From contig NC_086247.1 in assembly GCF_021018805.1 (NCBI RefSeq), forward strand, positions 118,703,094-118,767,093: DNA of 64,000 bases, written 5' to 3'. Shown here in pieces: positions 25,801 through 37,400 of the stretch. The notes beneath the pieces are model-generated. The model was not told the DNA's origin and made no database searches. It worked only from the letters and a program-made list of their open reading frames with translations. Numbering within the stretch: position 1 is the first letter of the stretch; the number at the start of each line of letters is the position of its first letter. Source of the stretch: Prinia subflava. Lineage: Eukaryota; Chordata; Aves; Passeriformes; Cisticolidae. The position numbers and the translations under genes were made by a program.

Positions 25801-28800
25801 ATAGAAGAACTTGAATAACTTACAGAGATCTGTTTAGACAAGCGACAAAGTAATCAGGCTGAAACTGCCCTCCTTTAGGGTACAGATAAAATCAGGATTT
25901 CTTGCTTCTTAGAGCAATTGGAAAAGCAATTTTGCTAGTGGCTCTCCCAAAATGAGTTATCTCGTAGTTTCATTGCTGTTGCCATCAAGTTGTGAAGCTG
26001 TCTGCTTTACCTCCATTTCAGTTCCTCACAGTTTGTCTCAAATGTTTTATGCACAGATTCGACGATGCTAGAAGCACACTGTTCACATCAAGTGTAGTCT
26101 TGCTGGCTTTTATTGAAACTGATAACAATCTAATTCCAAAGAGTGGAAACATTATTTCTGACTAATCAGGTCATTCAAGATAACTTGCATGCTACATTCA
26201 TTATACAATGATTACTATTAAGCATTGCCCCACATGGAGAATATATTCAGCAAACTCACTCAATCCTTTTAATTGTGCCTATAAAAGTGTGTAACATCCT
26301 CATATAGTTGATGCATTGTCATGACCATGGTGCTCTGAAGGAGAGATATTCTATTCTTGCACACTGCTAATTGCTACAATATACCATGGAGGTTGCCATA
26401 AGTAATAAATTCCTGAAACTACTTCACTGGGATTTGGTCTTCTGTATGTTATACTGTAAAAAATCAACTGAATGGCACCATATATATTTGGGGTAAGAGG
26501 CACACTAAACTAATCACATCTTACTTTTCTAGTACAAAAAGACTTGGAGAAAATACTGCTTAACACGGCAATACTGTCTGGGTTACCGTCACCCTCACTT
26601 GTTTCATGTATTTTTGTAGATAAACAGGAGTCTGTTTAGCAGGGTTTCAATATTTCTGGACAGGCGCTGTAAGACTGAATCAAAAGGGCTCAGTCCTTCC
26701 AAAGTTCCTAGATCACTTCCTCTATGCTCAGATTCTATGATTGCTTTACCTCTTTGATGCACAAAAAAAATCACAATTCTTTAAAAACTTTCTGCCAGTC
26801 ATGTTCTTGTCTCACAACTCCAAATTGATAAGATAAATATTTCCCTTCATTTCTGCATAGAAAGAAAAAAATTGTTAATTTCTTTCTTCATACTCCAAAA
26901 GGCAATTAGTTGCACTCTGCCAGACATGTACACCAATTGTGGGGGAAAAGTACAGTCAGAACAAACTGACATACAATGCAACAGTTTCATCTTTGTAGAG
27001 GTGGGTACAACAACCCCTCACAGTTTTAAAACTCACCAATATATTGTTGACCCTTTAAAGCAGCTTGCACTGAATATCTTTGTTTTGCTTTTTCACTGAG
27101 TGGACTCGTGATTCTGACACGTTGAAAACTCTTTATTGACCTGCTGGGAATGCAATTTATTCCTGAGAAGACACTGTGAAGCTGGACATGTAACAGAGTT
27201 TTGTGACTGGAATAGTCTTGTAATGCTTGTCAGGAATGTGATTTCTTACCTGGCTGTGGTGGAAATAAGCTGCATGCAAACACTAAATTCTCCTTTTTTT
27301 TCTAAAGTTAAAGGGGAATTTTGTTAGAGGGCATATAGTCGGTTTTTATGGACAACATTTTATATGCTCCCTTTTCCTCACTTGATTTTCCTGCAGGTAG
27401 ACACATGCACAAAACCGAAACAGGAAAACATGACAAACTGATTGCATGACAACAGATTTATGCCTTGTTGGCTTCTTGTAATCATGTGAAAGTCATCTTA
27501 ATGAGAAAGCACATACATCCAGCCACACCTTGCATTTTGCATAATCATGTGTTGGAGTCTCCATGCTTTTTTCTCCTATCTTCATATTGCTTTTCTCAGC
27601 ATTTACACCCTGATGAGACATACAAGACACTGACTGCTGGACTGTCTCAGACCTCAGAGGCCCTTTCAGTCTGGGGGCCAAGCCTGCAGCAGTACCGTGC
27701 ACTGACAGCACTGCCCCCAGCTTCTCCTGGAGCTCTCACCTCCATAGCATCTGCCAGGTCTACATCTGTTTGTATCTTTGCTGCCAAAACCCTTCCAAGC
27801 ATGGGTCACTTCCATCTCAGACTCACAGTTAGGCTTTGCTGATCAGGAGTTATTAATGGACCATGTGTTAGCCCTGAAGGCTGCTGGATACACACCCAGG
27901 GTGAAACCCCTCTAGATTGCTGTGCAGTCAACTGCACCCAGAGGAAGATATTGAGAGGCTGCTGTAAGAGGATAACTGTACTCTGCTTTTCCTCCCCAAA
28001 GAAGCCCTCTAGTTCTCTTGTATTTCAGAGAAGTGGCATAAAGGAGAACAGATGGGCTTGGTAAAAAGCCTGGGACAATGCTTAAAAATGCCAGTGGAGG
28101 TGCAGGGGAAAGCACTGTGCCTTTCACTGTCTTCAGGGATTTCTACACAACAGATCTGTTGAGGAAAAGGCAGACGGCTGCCTGCAAGTTTTTGTGACCA
28201 TTCCCATTCAAAGAGACAAGAGGGATGCAAGTTTTACAGGAATACCTGAGTGTGCATTCCAGTTTACAGAGTTTTATTGCTGCTGCTGTGCTAAGCATCC
28301 AATTCTCTCCCAAAAAGGGGCACTTTTTTCATGAGAGTCATAAGCCTTAAACCTCACTTAAGCATAGAAGCAAATAGACTAATAAGATGAGGTCCCTGAA
28401 GATTTTTCCCAGTGCCTGAAATGAAGGATCTAATAAAATAAAACAGGTATTAGAACACAAGTGGTTTTTCTTTAGAATGTCATGAAGTCCTACAGTGCTG
28501 ATGCTGCTTAATTTGCCCCTATGCATCAATGTTAAACATTAGCAAGTTATTTCAATGCTAGGTAGCAATAAAGTATGAATGAGGCATCCTTGTACAAACA
28601 AAAAGTTGTAGGCAGTGTCTGTACTACACAGCTTGAAATAGAGGAAAATCAGATATAAATGGGGTGAGGAAAGAGGTACAAAGCATAAGCAATGAGGTTC
28701 ACTGGAATGATGGCAAAAATTAGGACGTTTGCTTCAAAGGTGTTCTTCCCATCTTTTCTGAAGGGTTGAATTAGAAGGAAATTAGATAAACAGAAAGCAA

Positions 28801-31686
28801 ATTGTGAGATGAGGATGACTCAGCAGGAAAGGTGAAAAAAAGGAAAACAGATTGACAAATGAGTGACAAAGAAGTAAAGCAATCATTACAGAGGCAGCAC
28901 ACAGCAAAGAGAGAGTGATACAAAAGTAAAACATTTTTTAAGGATCCATAAAGCTTTGGTTTTTCTCATCAGCTGGAGTCTCAGGCTGGCTTCTTCTGGC
29001 AGTTTTCCTGTAACAATGGTGAAGGAAGAAGACCACCACGCAGGTGTTCTTGCCCTAAAAATTATGTCTGTGTGTACTGGGGAAAGACAGATGGTAGACT
29101 GAGAGGCCTCAGTTGTGGGTGAGGGTATATAGACCTATAAAGCATAGAAATCAGTTTGCTCTGCAAACCTGTGTATAAAAGACAGCAAAGTTAAAAATAA
29201 ATAAAACTCTACTTTATACATCAAAACATGGTGGTAACACTAGGGCTTTTAAATTAAAAAAAACACAAACCATTGGCTATTAATCCGTTGACTAAAATTT
29301 CTGTGTTGGAAAGTAGGTAGTAGACCTTTGAGGAGGTTGATAGCCTGACACAGAGGCTGGAAGAACGGGCAGCTGGGAAGGCTTTCAAGCTCTATGAGCT
29401 CCTTTGCCTCAGGATACCCATGACCTTGAGCCCAGGGTACCCTGTTAAGCCAAAGAAATAAACTGACCAGTTATTAGAGAAGGGGACCAAATAGGAACCC
29501 AGCTGGTAACCCATCATGTTTCTGCCTCTTTGTCCACTTTAATTTTTGCTTCCTGCTCCTTTTTTGTTCTCCTCATTTTTTGTGTGCTTCTTAAGGAAAA
29601 TCTTTAGCCTTCCTGTCCAAGATGAAATCTTTTTTCCAAAAGAGCTGTGAACCCATGAGAAGAAAAGATCTTAAAAAAACCCCAAACCAGCAAACCTTGG
29701 CTTCAGTGGGATTATTATATATTACACAATGGCTGATCTGACTGTGCTATGTGATTGTTTTTCTTCGGCCTTTGTAGATAAATGCTAGATCTTTGACAAT
29801 CTGAAATACGGTCTTTGGAAATATTTGAAAACTCTGGTAACAGATCAGGAAGGCTGTACAGCCATGGTGCTCTCCAAGGTTAGTTCATCTTCTTTAGACA
29901 GGTTAGACCATGCAATATTGATATGGCTCAAAAGCCATCAGCTAAAAGAAAAGATCACTTTTCTACCTGCATTTCCTTTTATTTGCCTCTCTTCCAAGTG
30001 TTTGATCTCTTCTCCCTGTCAAAACAAAACACCAAAACCCTGAGTATTACAAGTCACTCCACACTCCAAAAAGAAATCTTTTATCATGTCCATCCCTATC
30101 TAAAAACAGTGCACAGCCATTACTAAGCAGAAAAAAATCCCATAAGGTGATATAAAAAAAAGAGGAATTGTTTAAGTGAAAGCTCAGCTCATAGTTCTTC
30201 CTTCAGCTCCTGACTTGATTTTGACTCCTGTATCTCCTCTAAGATTCAAGGAAGTTGTACTGGTGTTGTGTTGGAAGCAGCTCTCTCCAGCCTGACTGGA
30301 AAGCATCATGCCCAATGCATACCAAAGCCTGTTGTCAAGCAGCCATCTGGACTGCACTCCCACCCTGACACCTGAGAAACACCCCAAAACCCAGACTCTT
30401 TGCAATATATCTCAGTGTCTGGCAAGTCTGCCCACAAGAGAGGGAAGCCTGCAATGTTTCAGGCATTCACAACCAACCTTTTGTTGAACTGGGGCCCAGT
30501 GCCAGGATTTGTGCTATCTTCTGCTGGCATGGACCAACATTTGAATCCAACCCTTGATATTTAATTAAGAACAGTATTTGGAGCATCTGTTTGCAAAAGC
30601 AGTCAGAGTGTATTCAGATAATGAGCACTTTGCAGCATGTTGTAAGGCCATGCATTTTATTATTCAGAGCTTTCTTGGACCTAAACTCCCTGCAAATATG
30701 CACAGGATGAATTAGAAATAGAGTCTAAATGTTCTTCCTTCTTCTGACCCCCAACACAGTAATGACTACATGGAAATGGACACTGCAGAATTACTCAAAG
30801 AAAATGTCTTGTGAGCCATCTGATAAACCTAAAATTAGAGCACTAGTTTGTCTAAAGAATTGGCTCAGGAAGTCAAATCCCTTAAGCTGAACAGAAAAGT
30901 GTAGAAAGAAGGATGCCAGAGCAGTAAGAAACAAAAAGCATAGTTTGAATTATCCTTCCTTATTCATTATTAAAGCTTTGATTTGATGGTTTTTTTCTGA
31001 GAAGTGGATGATTCTTCAAACTATGAGAACATGATTACTGATCTACCCAGTGAATGTAATGTTTTACACTATGAAAGTTCTACAGCAATGAAATGAGAGT
31101 TGTTTCAAAATACCGGACATTAAACTCACCCACTGTAGAATAATAGAAATGGTCTCAGCTAGATTTTGTTTCTGATTACAGCTTTTGCTGAGCAACAGAA
31201 CCTGATGGACTGTCAGGAACCCAAGAATCAAAAAACACTGGCTAGTAAATGAATAAACCCTACTTATTCCCTTAAACAGCTATTAGTGAATGCACTTTGA
31301 CATCTAACTTTGATTTTTACACTCTTCTCTTTGGGAAATTGTGATGGGGACCCTTTTCTTGTGCTACAATGCTTAACAGAAATGAGGAGCTGGTGAATAA
31401 GGAAAAAGAAATTTGAGAGACAAGATGTAAAGACATTAAATGCTTTCAGACAGGACTTTCAAGAGCAGGGTGTGATGATAAACAAGAGATGTTACTTTTT
31501 TGTTAGTGATAAAGGACAACCCATGATGGAAGTATAATGGACTTCCTAATGCATTTTATCAGATGTTTTTATGTTCCAAGCGTGTCTCTTCCACAAGGCT
31601 GGCAAGCTCTTTCAACATGCTGGGGGAAGTCCAATCTGCAAAGACCAGCCACTTACAAAAAACGAGGGTTGATGAGGTGTAGAAAC
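22838..31686. other. non-coding stretch, no gene recognised
   Basis: AT-rich, unique-looking DNA with only short overlapping frames. A 9-bp inverted repeat sits at 24679-24697. No CpG island and no recognisable transposon were found by reading. Confidence 0.5.
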
Positions 31687-31705
31687 AAAAAAAAAAAAAA
31701 AAAAA
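31687..31705. repeat. poly-A tract (19 bases)
   Basis: An uninterrupted run of nineteen A residues without a polyadenylation signal upstream. Read as a mononucleotide microsatellite. Confidence 0.85.
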
Positions 31706-31740
31706 TGCAGGAAGACAGGATATAATGACTCCATCTGCCT

Positions 31741-31763
31741 GGGTAGGTGGGAGGAGGGAGGGG
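31741..31763 (+). other. G-quadruplex motif
   Basis: GGG, TAGGT, GGG, AGGA, GGG, A, GGGG fits the usual G3+N1-7 quadruplex pattern on the plus strand. Whether it folds in vivo is unknown. Confidence 0.55.
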
Positions 31764-32800
31764 CAGCCATTATCCAAATACAGTTCATGACAAGAGACAG
31801 AATGGAAGGGAGGGCCAGACCTCCTGGAAAGGACAAGCCAGGAAGGTATCTGCAGGCAGGAGAGTATGGGGCTGACAAGTTTTTGGGAGCATTGGGAAGT
31901 GACAGCAAGGGGCTGCTTGGGTGGCTGCATTGTATCCTCTGCCTCCTCCGGGATCAGGAGAAAGGCTGATAAACGGTGGTGGTAGCCTTTCTTTCTGTCA
32001 GTAAATTACAGGCTGGGATGTGGCATTTAAAGTTCTCTGTAGGACGGAGGATGAGAGATCTTTATTTTCAATTATATGGAAATGCACACAGCAGTTTTGA
32101 TATTTAAACTGGCATACGTTCATGGAGTTGGAGGCATAAGAAACTGAACTTCCATTAAGAGTGGCAGAGTACTTCTCTTCAAGGAAAATACATTAAGATA
32201 TATAACAGTAGCTTGTTCTTGGAGTTCAGGGATCAGCAACATGTAGAGCAGCTCTTCTTAGGCCCAGATCTGAGGTTCTTGTTTTCCTGTATCTGAGAGA
32301 CCAAAGAAAGCACCAGACCAGTATGTTCGCAGGCAGGCACTCCCTTTTGCATGCCACTGGTCTACATTAATGGTCTAATGCAGGGGATATATTCCCTTGC
32401 ACATACACATAAGGAACTTTTTTCTACAATAACATAAGTATCTGAGAATATAGCTTCATCCTATCTCCTCTGTGTGTCTTGACAGTATTTACTGTCAAAA
32501 TTTAACTGCTTCCTCTTTAAGCTAATCATCATCTGTGCTAAAAATTAGCTTCATTATGATGCAATGTCAGTATTAGACCTTTTTATTACTATTGAAGTTA
32601 TTTGCTTACCATTTGTATTTTACTTACATGGACAATTGAACTAAATCTGGTACTTAATTTGTTTCCAATCAGTTTAATTTCTTGATGTGACTAGTGTAAC
32701 AGCATGCTATTTAAGGGTACACGTTATGAAATAATAAAATGAAGTTCATACATTACTTAAAAATTTGTAAAAAATAGCTCTCTTAATGTAATAAACCTTT

Positions 32801-32802
<2 letters not shown>
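31764..32802. other. non-coding stretch, nothing recognised
   Basis: GC-richer up to about 31,960, then AT-rich. No open frame of note. Confidence 0.5.

Positions 32803-32842
<40 letters not shown>
32803..32842. repeat. poly-T mononucleotide tract (40 bases)
   Basis: Forty consecutive T residues, the longest homopolymer in the window. No AATAAA complement is seen in the adjoining bases and no retrocopy is recognisable next to it. The true length may vary between reads and individuals. Confidence 0.9.
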
Positions 32843-32843
<1 letters not shown>

Positions 32844-33167
32844 GCTTAAGTTAGCCTCTAAGTGACCGTCTAGGCTACAGAAATGAAACTACTGCTGGGC
32901 ACCTAGCCTCTAACCCTTGAAACACTGAAATCAAATAGAGGGTTCCTAATAATAGGGTTCTTGATAACTCCCAGATTTCTTGAGCTAGACCACACCACTG
33001 TTCTATAACTAAGAAACAAATGATAATAAAATGATGGATGCAGTGTTCCACTCCTCAGAAAATTGCTATTCCCACGTGCTCGTGTCTCCCACAAATAATG
33101 TGGTTTTTATAGGAGAATTACTGCTGCTGGACAATATAACCATGGAAAAGCTTTCCAACATGATAAA

Positions 33168-33640
33168 TCTCAGAATCACAGCAATGAAGGCTGGAAAGGA
33201 GTCCAAGAGCTCATCTAGTTCATCCTTTTTCCTTGTGGCACAGCCAGCCAGACCTTTTCCACATCCAGCAGATGTTATTAAGGCCACTTTCTGGTGATAA
33301 GTGCAAGGCCCCTCCAGGCTTTCTTGTCCTGTCTCCAACTAGCATTTACAGTTAAACTCTTGTTCTCCTAACACGTAATCTAAGTCTTCCTTGTTGCATT
33401 TGAAGCCCTTTAGGTCTCATCCTCTCCACAGGGAATATTCTGATAAATAGTACTTCATTCCACCTCTCCAACCACTTACATATTTCAAGAGGCATCACAT
33501 TCCCTCTCTAATTCTTCTCCTTGCCTGACAAGATAATTCCAATTCTTTTAACCTGTGCTTATAAAGCAGTGTCTCATAACAGAGGGTTATATGTTGCTCT
33601 TATCCACCAGATCCATCCTCTCTTCACTCTGTTCTCCCAA
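33168..33640 (-). mobile_element. CR1 LINE 3' region, old and diverged
   Basis: The left end CTCAGAATCACAGCAATGAA followed by GGCTGGAAAGGAGTCCAAGA and GCTCATCTAGTTCATCC matches the complement of a CR1 3' end. CR1-like wording continues (CACCTCTCCAACC, TTCAAGAGGCATCACATTCC) to about 33640. Many substitutions mark it as older than the copy at 36105. Right boundary approximate. Confidence 0.75.
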
Positions 33641-34138
33641 AACTCAAGAGTAAGTGTGACTTTTCTATTAAATTCGTGAGATATTTTAATTAGAAATGGT
33701 GCATGTTAATTAATTGATGGCAATTCTTGTGATATGTAAACAATGTAAATGATGAAATAGAAGTGATTATATGCAGAACACCTCTATATTTGGGTTACTT
33801 TGTAGTGGAACCTGCCCCTTGTGTTCCAGTTTTTACCATTTCCACAGAAGGAATATGTTGTTCCTTCACTACTTGAATTCCTGGATCTTCTGATGACTGT
33901 AGATTCTTGTTTTCTCTCCTTTCATCAGGGCAGATAGTACCATCATCCTCCAAGAATAATATCCCAGTGAAGATCTGCTTAAACAGATCTGAAGGCTCAA
34001 AACCTATTCAAATTTACAATTCTTCTAATGTCAAAAAATATTTTATCTCATTCACAAAAACTGAATTGACAAATAAAATATTTAAGGTAACCTACCCCGT
34101 AATATACTTGTTTAAAAGAGGTTTCCCATGTGTATTCT

Positions 34139-34180
34139 CATAGAATCAATCATAGAATCCCTTAGGTTGGTTCTTCTGTA
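34139..34180 (-). mobile_element. CR1 LINE 3' tip
   Basis: CATAGAATCAATCATAGAAT and CCCTTAGGTTGG are the complement of the CR1 terminal repeat plus the start of its 3' UTR. Severely truncated. Confidence 0.7.
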
Positions 34181-36104
34181 TTGCATCCTACTGCAAGCGT
34201 TTAGTGTAAGAGAAAAGCAGACAATTTTTTCAGTAGATGTCTAAAAATAAAACAAATTTGGGTTCTTATGTTAAAGAATTCTGAATCTTCCTGCAACTTC
34301 TTAGAAATATTAAAGAATCTGGACCCTAGTGGGATATTTCCAAGAGCTGAGCTGCCTAATTTCATGAGAATCAAGAAGAGCTTGGTAGCTAAATACTTAT
34401 GCAGTTTGGAAAGCCTCTTTAGCACCTGTCAGTGGTCAGGGCAGATGTCCAATGCCATTCTTTGAGCAATTAGACTATTTTGGTTCAGCTCAGTGAGATG
34501 AAAGGGCAAAGGACCAAAAGACATTTCTTAAAAATTTCTTATGCCTTGAAGGAACATTTGGCCCCAGTACTGCTTTTTTTTTTTTTCCAGAACTCAGCAA
34601 TACACTATACCTTACTTGACAGATTCCAGAGAATTACTAAAAAATTCACAACATAGAAACACAAAAATGTAAACAATAATGCTGGATGCTGCACTATGCA
34701 TGAAAATAGCTGATGCCCATTCTAAATGTATACTGCTAATCAATGTAATTAGATTTGTAGACACTAAAATGACATCTTTCTTCCAACATGAGAAAACGGA
34801 ACTACAAGAGGCAAAAACATCTCACAGCAAAAAACAAACTCGGTGTTGAAATCAGTCAGTAGTGCTTTCAACAGTCACTTGCTTAATTGTTTCTTGCTTT
34901 CCTTGTGCTGCTGCCAAGAACAAAGGTCATATTTAATGACTGCCTAAATCATCTGCAGTATTTTTTAGACTTGTCCTAGAGGTGGCTGATGTGGATCCTT
35001 TTGTACTTGGTAGGAAAGTCTCAAATGGATTACCCTGTTAATGAAACATTATCCTTCTAAACTTATTCAAATCCCTTCACCTCCTCCAAAATACACACAT
35101 TTCTTTTTCTTTTCTGTTTCATGTCAAATATGGTAGTGACAGCTCAAATAAAGCAACACTGTTTGTTTCAAGTTTATAGAGCACTCAGAACATCCAATCA
35201 CCTTTGAAGTAAATTTTTGGAGCTATAATCCTCTGCCAAACAAAAAAGAATATATGTAATCATAGCATCATTGTAATGACATGACCTTAACCAGGAGTCA
35301 GAGACAACAGCAAAAACTGAGGACCTCAGTCTTCTCCATCTTGTCCCTCAAGTAGAAAATGTCATGGCTCCATCACTTAGAAGTAGTGGTTTATCATCTC
35401 TGATCTCGAAAGTGAAATCCAATACAATCTCATTTCTTTAATGACAGGGCTCTCCTGGTATTTACACACCCTTCTCTTCTTGCTTCATTATGAGCCAGTA
35501 GTTGAGCAGTAAACAAAAGGAAAGTACATTGTAACAAAGCACTTATGGTGAGGTGAAAACAGAAGCAAGAATAGAAGAAAATGGAATATTAATTTCATAA
35601 TGTCAAGCACAGTCTGAGACACTGTTAGGTTCTCCCATTGGTTGCAAAACTGGGGCACGTGCCATATTGAGGAGAGTTGGCAGTGGAAAGCATTGGGGCT
35701 CAAGACAATGAATTTCATTCCAACTGAGTGACCTAGGTCCTTTTACAAAAGTGGCCCTCTACTTTCTGTATTTTCAAAAGTATCTCAGTAGGACAGAGGG
35801 TGATCACAGAGGTGAAGCCTTCACCAGCATTACACGGATATTAAATCAGTTCAACTTCCTTCTCTTCTCTTCTCCCATCAATAAAGGTGTTCCTGCCCCA
35901 GACAATAAATATGAGTCTCACATATTTTAAGGTTTCTTTGAAAACTGATCATTGAAAACACAGATTAACTACTTCAAACTTGATGAAGTAGTTAATCAGT
36001 CTTGATGATTAAGATACAGTGTTTAATGTTTAGTGCATGACAGTTGCTTTTCAGCATTGCTGGAGTCTGCTCTTGCTGTCATTAAAGTCCATAGCATCAC
36101 AGCC
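34181..36104. other. AT-rich non-coding stretch with a strong hairpin
   Basis: No gene recognised. A 13-base T run is at 34574-34586 and a perfect hairpin at 35963-35997. Confidence 0.5.
35963..35997. repeat. perfect 14-bp inverted repeat, 7-base loop
   Basis: GATTAACTACTTCA at 35963-35976 is the exact reverse complement of TGAAGTAGTTAATC at 35984-35997, separated by AACTTGA. Flanking bases do not extend the stem cleanly, so it is shorter than a usual pre-miRNA hairpin. Confidence 0.95.
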
Positions 36105-36384
36105 CCATAGAATCACAGAATCACAGAACATGCTGTGTTGGAAGAGACCCATCAGGATCATTGAGTCCAGCTCCTGGCCCTGCACAGGACACCCCAAGAG
36201 TCCCACCACATGCCTGAGAGTGCTGTCCAAATGCTTCTTGAACTCTGTCCAGCTTAGTGCTGTGACCATTTCCCTGGGGAGCCGTTTCAGGGCCCAAACA
36301 CCCTCTGGGTGAAGAATCTTTACCTGGTATCCAACCTAAACCTCCCTTGACTCTGCTTCATTCCATTTCACCAAGTCCTGTCAC
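36105..36384 (-). mobile_element. CR1 LINE 3' region, well preserved
   Basis: Begins CCATAGAATCACAGAATCAC, the complement of the CR1 terminus, and runs through TGTTGGAAGAGACCCATCAG, CATTTCCCTGGGGAGCC and CCAACCTAAACCTCCC, all standard CR1 3' wording. It is less diverged than the copy at 33168. It stops where the LTR-like block begins. Confidence 0.9.
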
Positions 36385-36928
36385 TGGTCACAAGAGTGAC
36401 CAGAAAAGTGGAAAAAACCCTATTTATTTAACAAGCAAAGAATTCACAAGCATAAAAAAATGAATAATATTAAACAATAAAACCTCTCACTCTTGTGAAG
36501 AGGTGTCAAATTCAGAAAGTCCTTGTTGTGGGGTGTAGCTCGGCGCAGTCTCTCATCAGCCCCTCCTGATGGAAAATGCCACATCCCGGGCCCGGGTGGG
36601 CCACAGTTGTGAACTCCCGGAGTTTTTGGAGTTTCAGTCCAGAGCAGGGCCGATCAGTTCCAAGAAAAAAAAAAGCCACAGTCTGGGGAACTTGCCTGCC
36701 TCAGCTAGCTAAAAACCCCTGACTAAAAGCACCAGAGAGCTCTCTCCCGCTGCCCGTGCTGCAGACAACACAGTCCGTGAGAAGGAATGCGGGGCAGCGA
36801 GTGCAGTGCTGCAAACAAACCGCGCGCTCCTTTCCTCCCTTCGCCCTCGGAACCAGTCTTAAAGGTGCACAACTTAACATCCAGCATAAACAGAACGGAC
36901 GACTGGGGATATAAGCACCATAAAATCA
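36385..36928 (-). mobile_element. solo-LTR-like block of an avian endogenous retrovirus
   Basis: Bounded on both sides by CR1 sequence and unlike it in composition: GC- and CpG-rich in the middle (36540-36850). Read on the minus strand it starts TGATTTTATGGTGCTTATAT, has a TTTAAGA promoter-like box, and near its end carries AATAAA (complement at 36423-36428) before a terminal ...GACCA, the order of U3, R and U5 in a retroviral LTR. No internal gag, pol or env sequence is present, so it would be a solo LTR. Ends are placed at a TG...CA pair. A convincing target-site duplication was not found, only TCAC on both sides in a register that would break the TG start. Confidence 0.6.
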
Positions 36929-37150
36929 CCCTAGGACAAGGATGGAGCCCTGAGGAAGCCCCTTAGGGACAGGACACCAGTCACCCCTATCCCTATAACT
37001 CTTTGTGCCTGACCCATGAGCCAGTTGCTCACCCATTGCATAACATTGTTGCCCAGCTGTGTGCCGGACATTTTGTCCAGAAGGATACTCTGAGACCCAG
37101 TTTCAAAAGCTTTGCTGAAGTCCAAAAAGATTACATCTACTGGCTTATGA
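36929..37150 (-). mobile_element. CR1 LINE ORF2 fragment (reverse transcriptase), frame-broken
   Basis: Read on the minus strand this encodes a decayed piece of the CR1 reverse transcriptase: MDFSKAFETGSQSILLDK, then WVSNWLMGQAQRV, matching the DFSKAFDTVSH... and WLxGRAQRV blocks of CR1 pol. The following SGxPQGSxLG block is present only in another frame (the read frame gives LRGFLRAPSL), so at least one frameshift separates them. A dead fragment of a non-LTR retrotransposon of about 220 bp. Confidence 0.85.
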
Positions 37151-37204
37151 GGTAATCCAAGTGGAAAGGCGCCTCTAGAGGGCTCCTGTCCTCAGGGCTC
37201 TAAA

Positions 37205-37400
37205 CAGTCAAGTTCTTTAAAACCCCCAGGACAGAGACCATACAACCTCTCCGGGCAGTGCCTTCCCATGCTCCATTTGCCTCATAATGTTTCTTTATAT
37301 CCAGTTAGAGCATCTCCTCTTTCAAGCTACTCCTGTTTTCTCACATGCCCTTGTCATGCACCACCATGAAAGCCCTGGTTCTGTTTCCTCAAAAACCTCC
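37205..37400 (-). mobile_element. CR1 LINE fragment, old
   Basis: ACAACCTCTCCGGGCAGTGC, TTTATATCCAGTTAGAGCAT and ACCACCATGAAAGCCCTGG are degenerate forms of CR1 3' region wording on the minus strand. Boundaries approximate. It is probably a separate, older insertion from its left neighbours. Confidence 0.6.

Noticed and set aside
26729..26745. ATTCTATGATTGC as a CR1 3' tip
   Set aside because: The preceding bases do not match the CR1 3' UTR; a chance match of a short motif.
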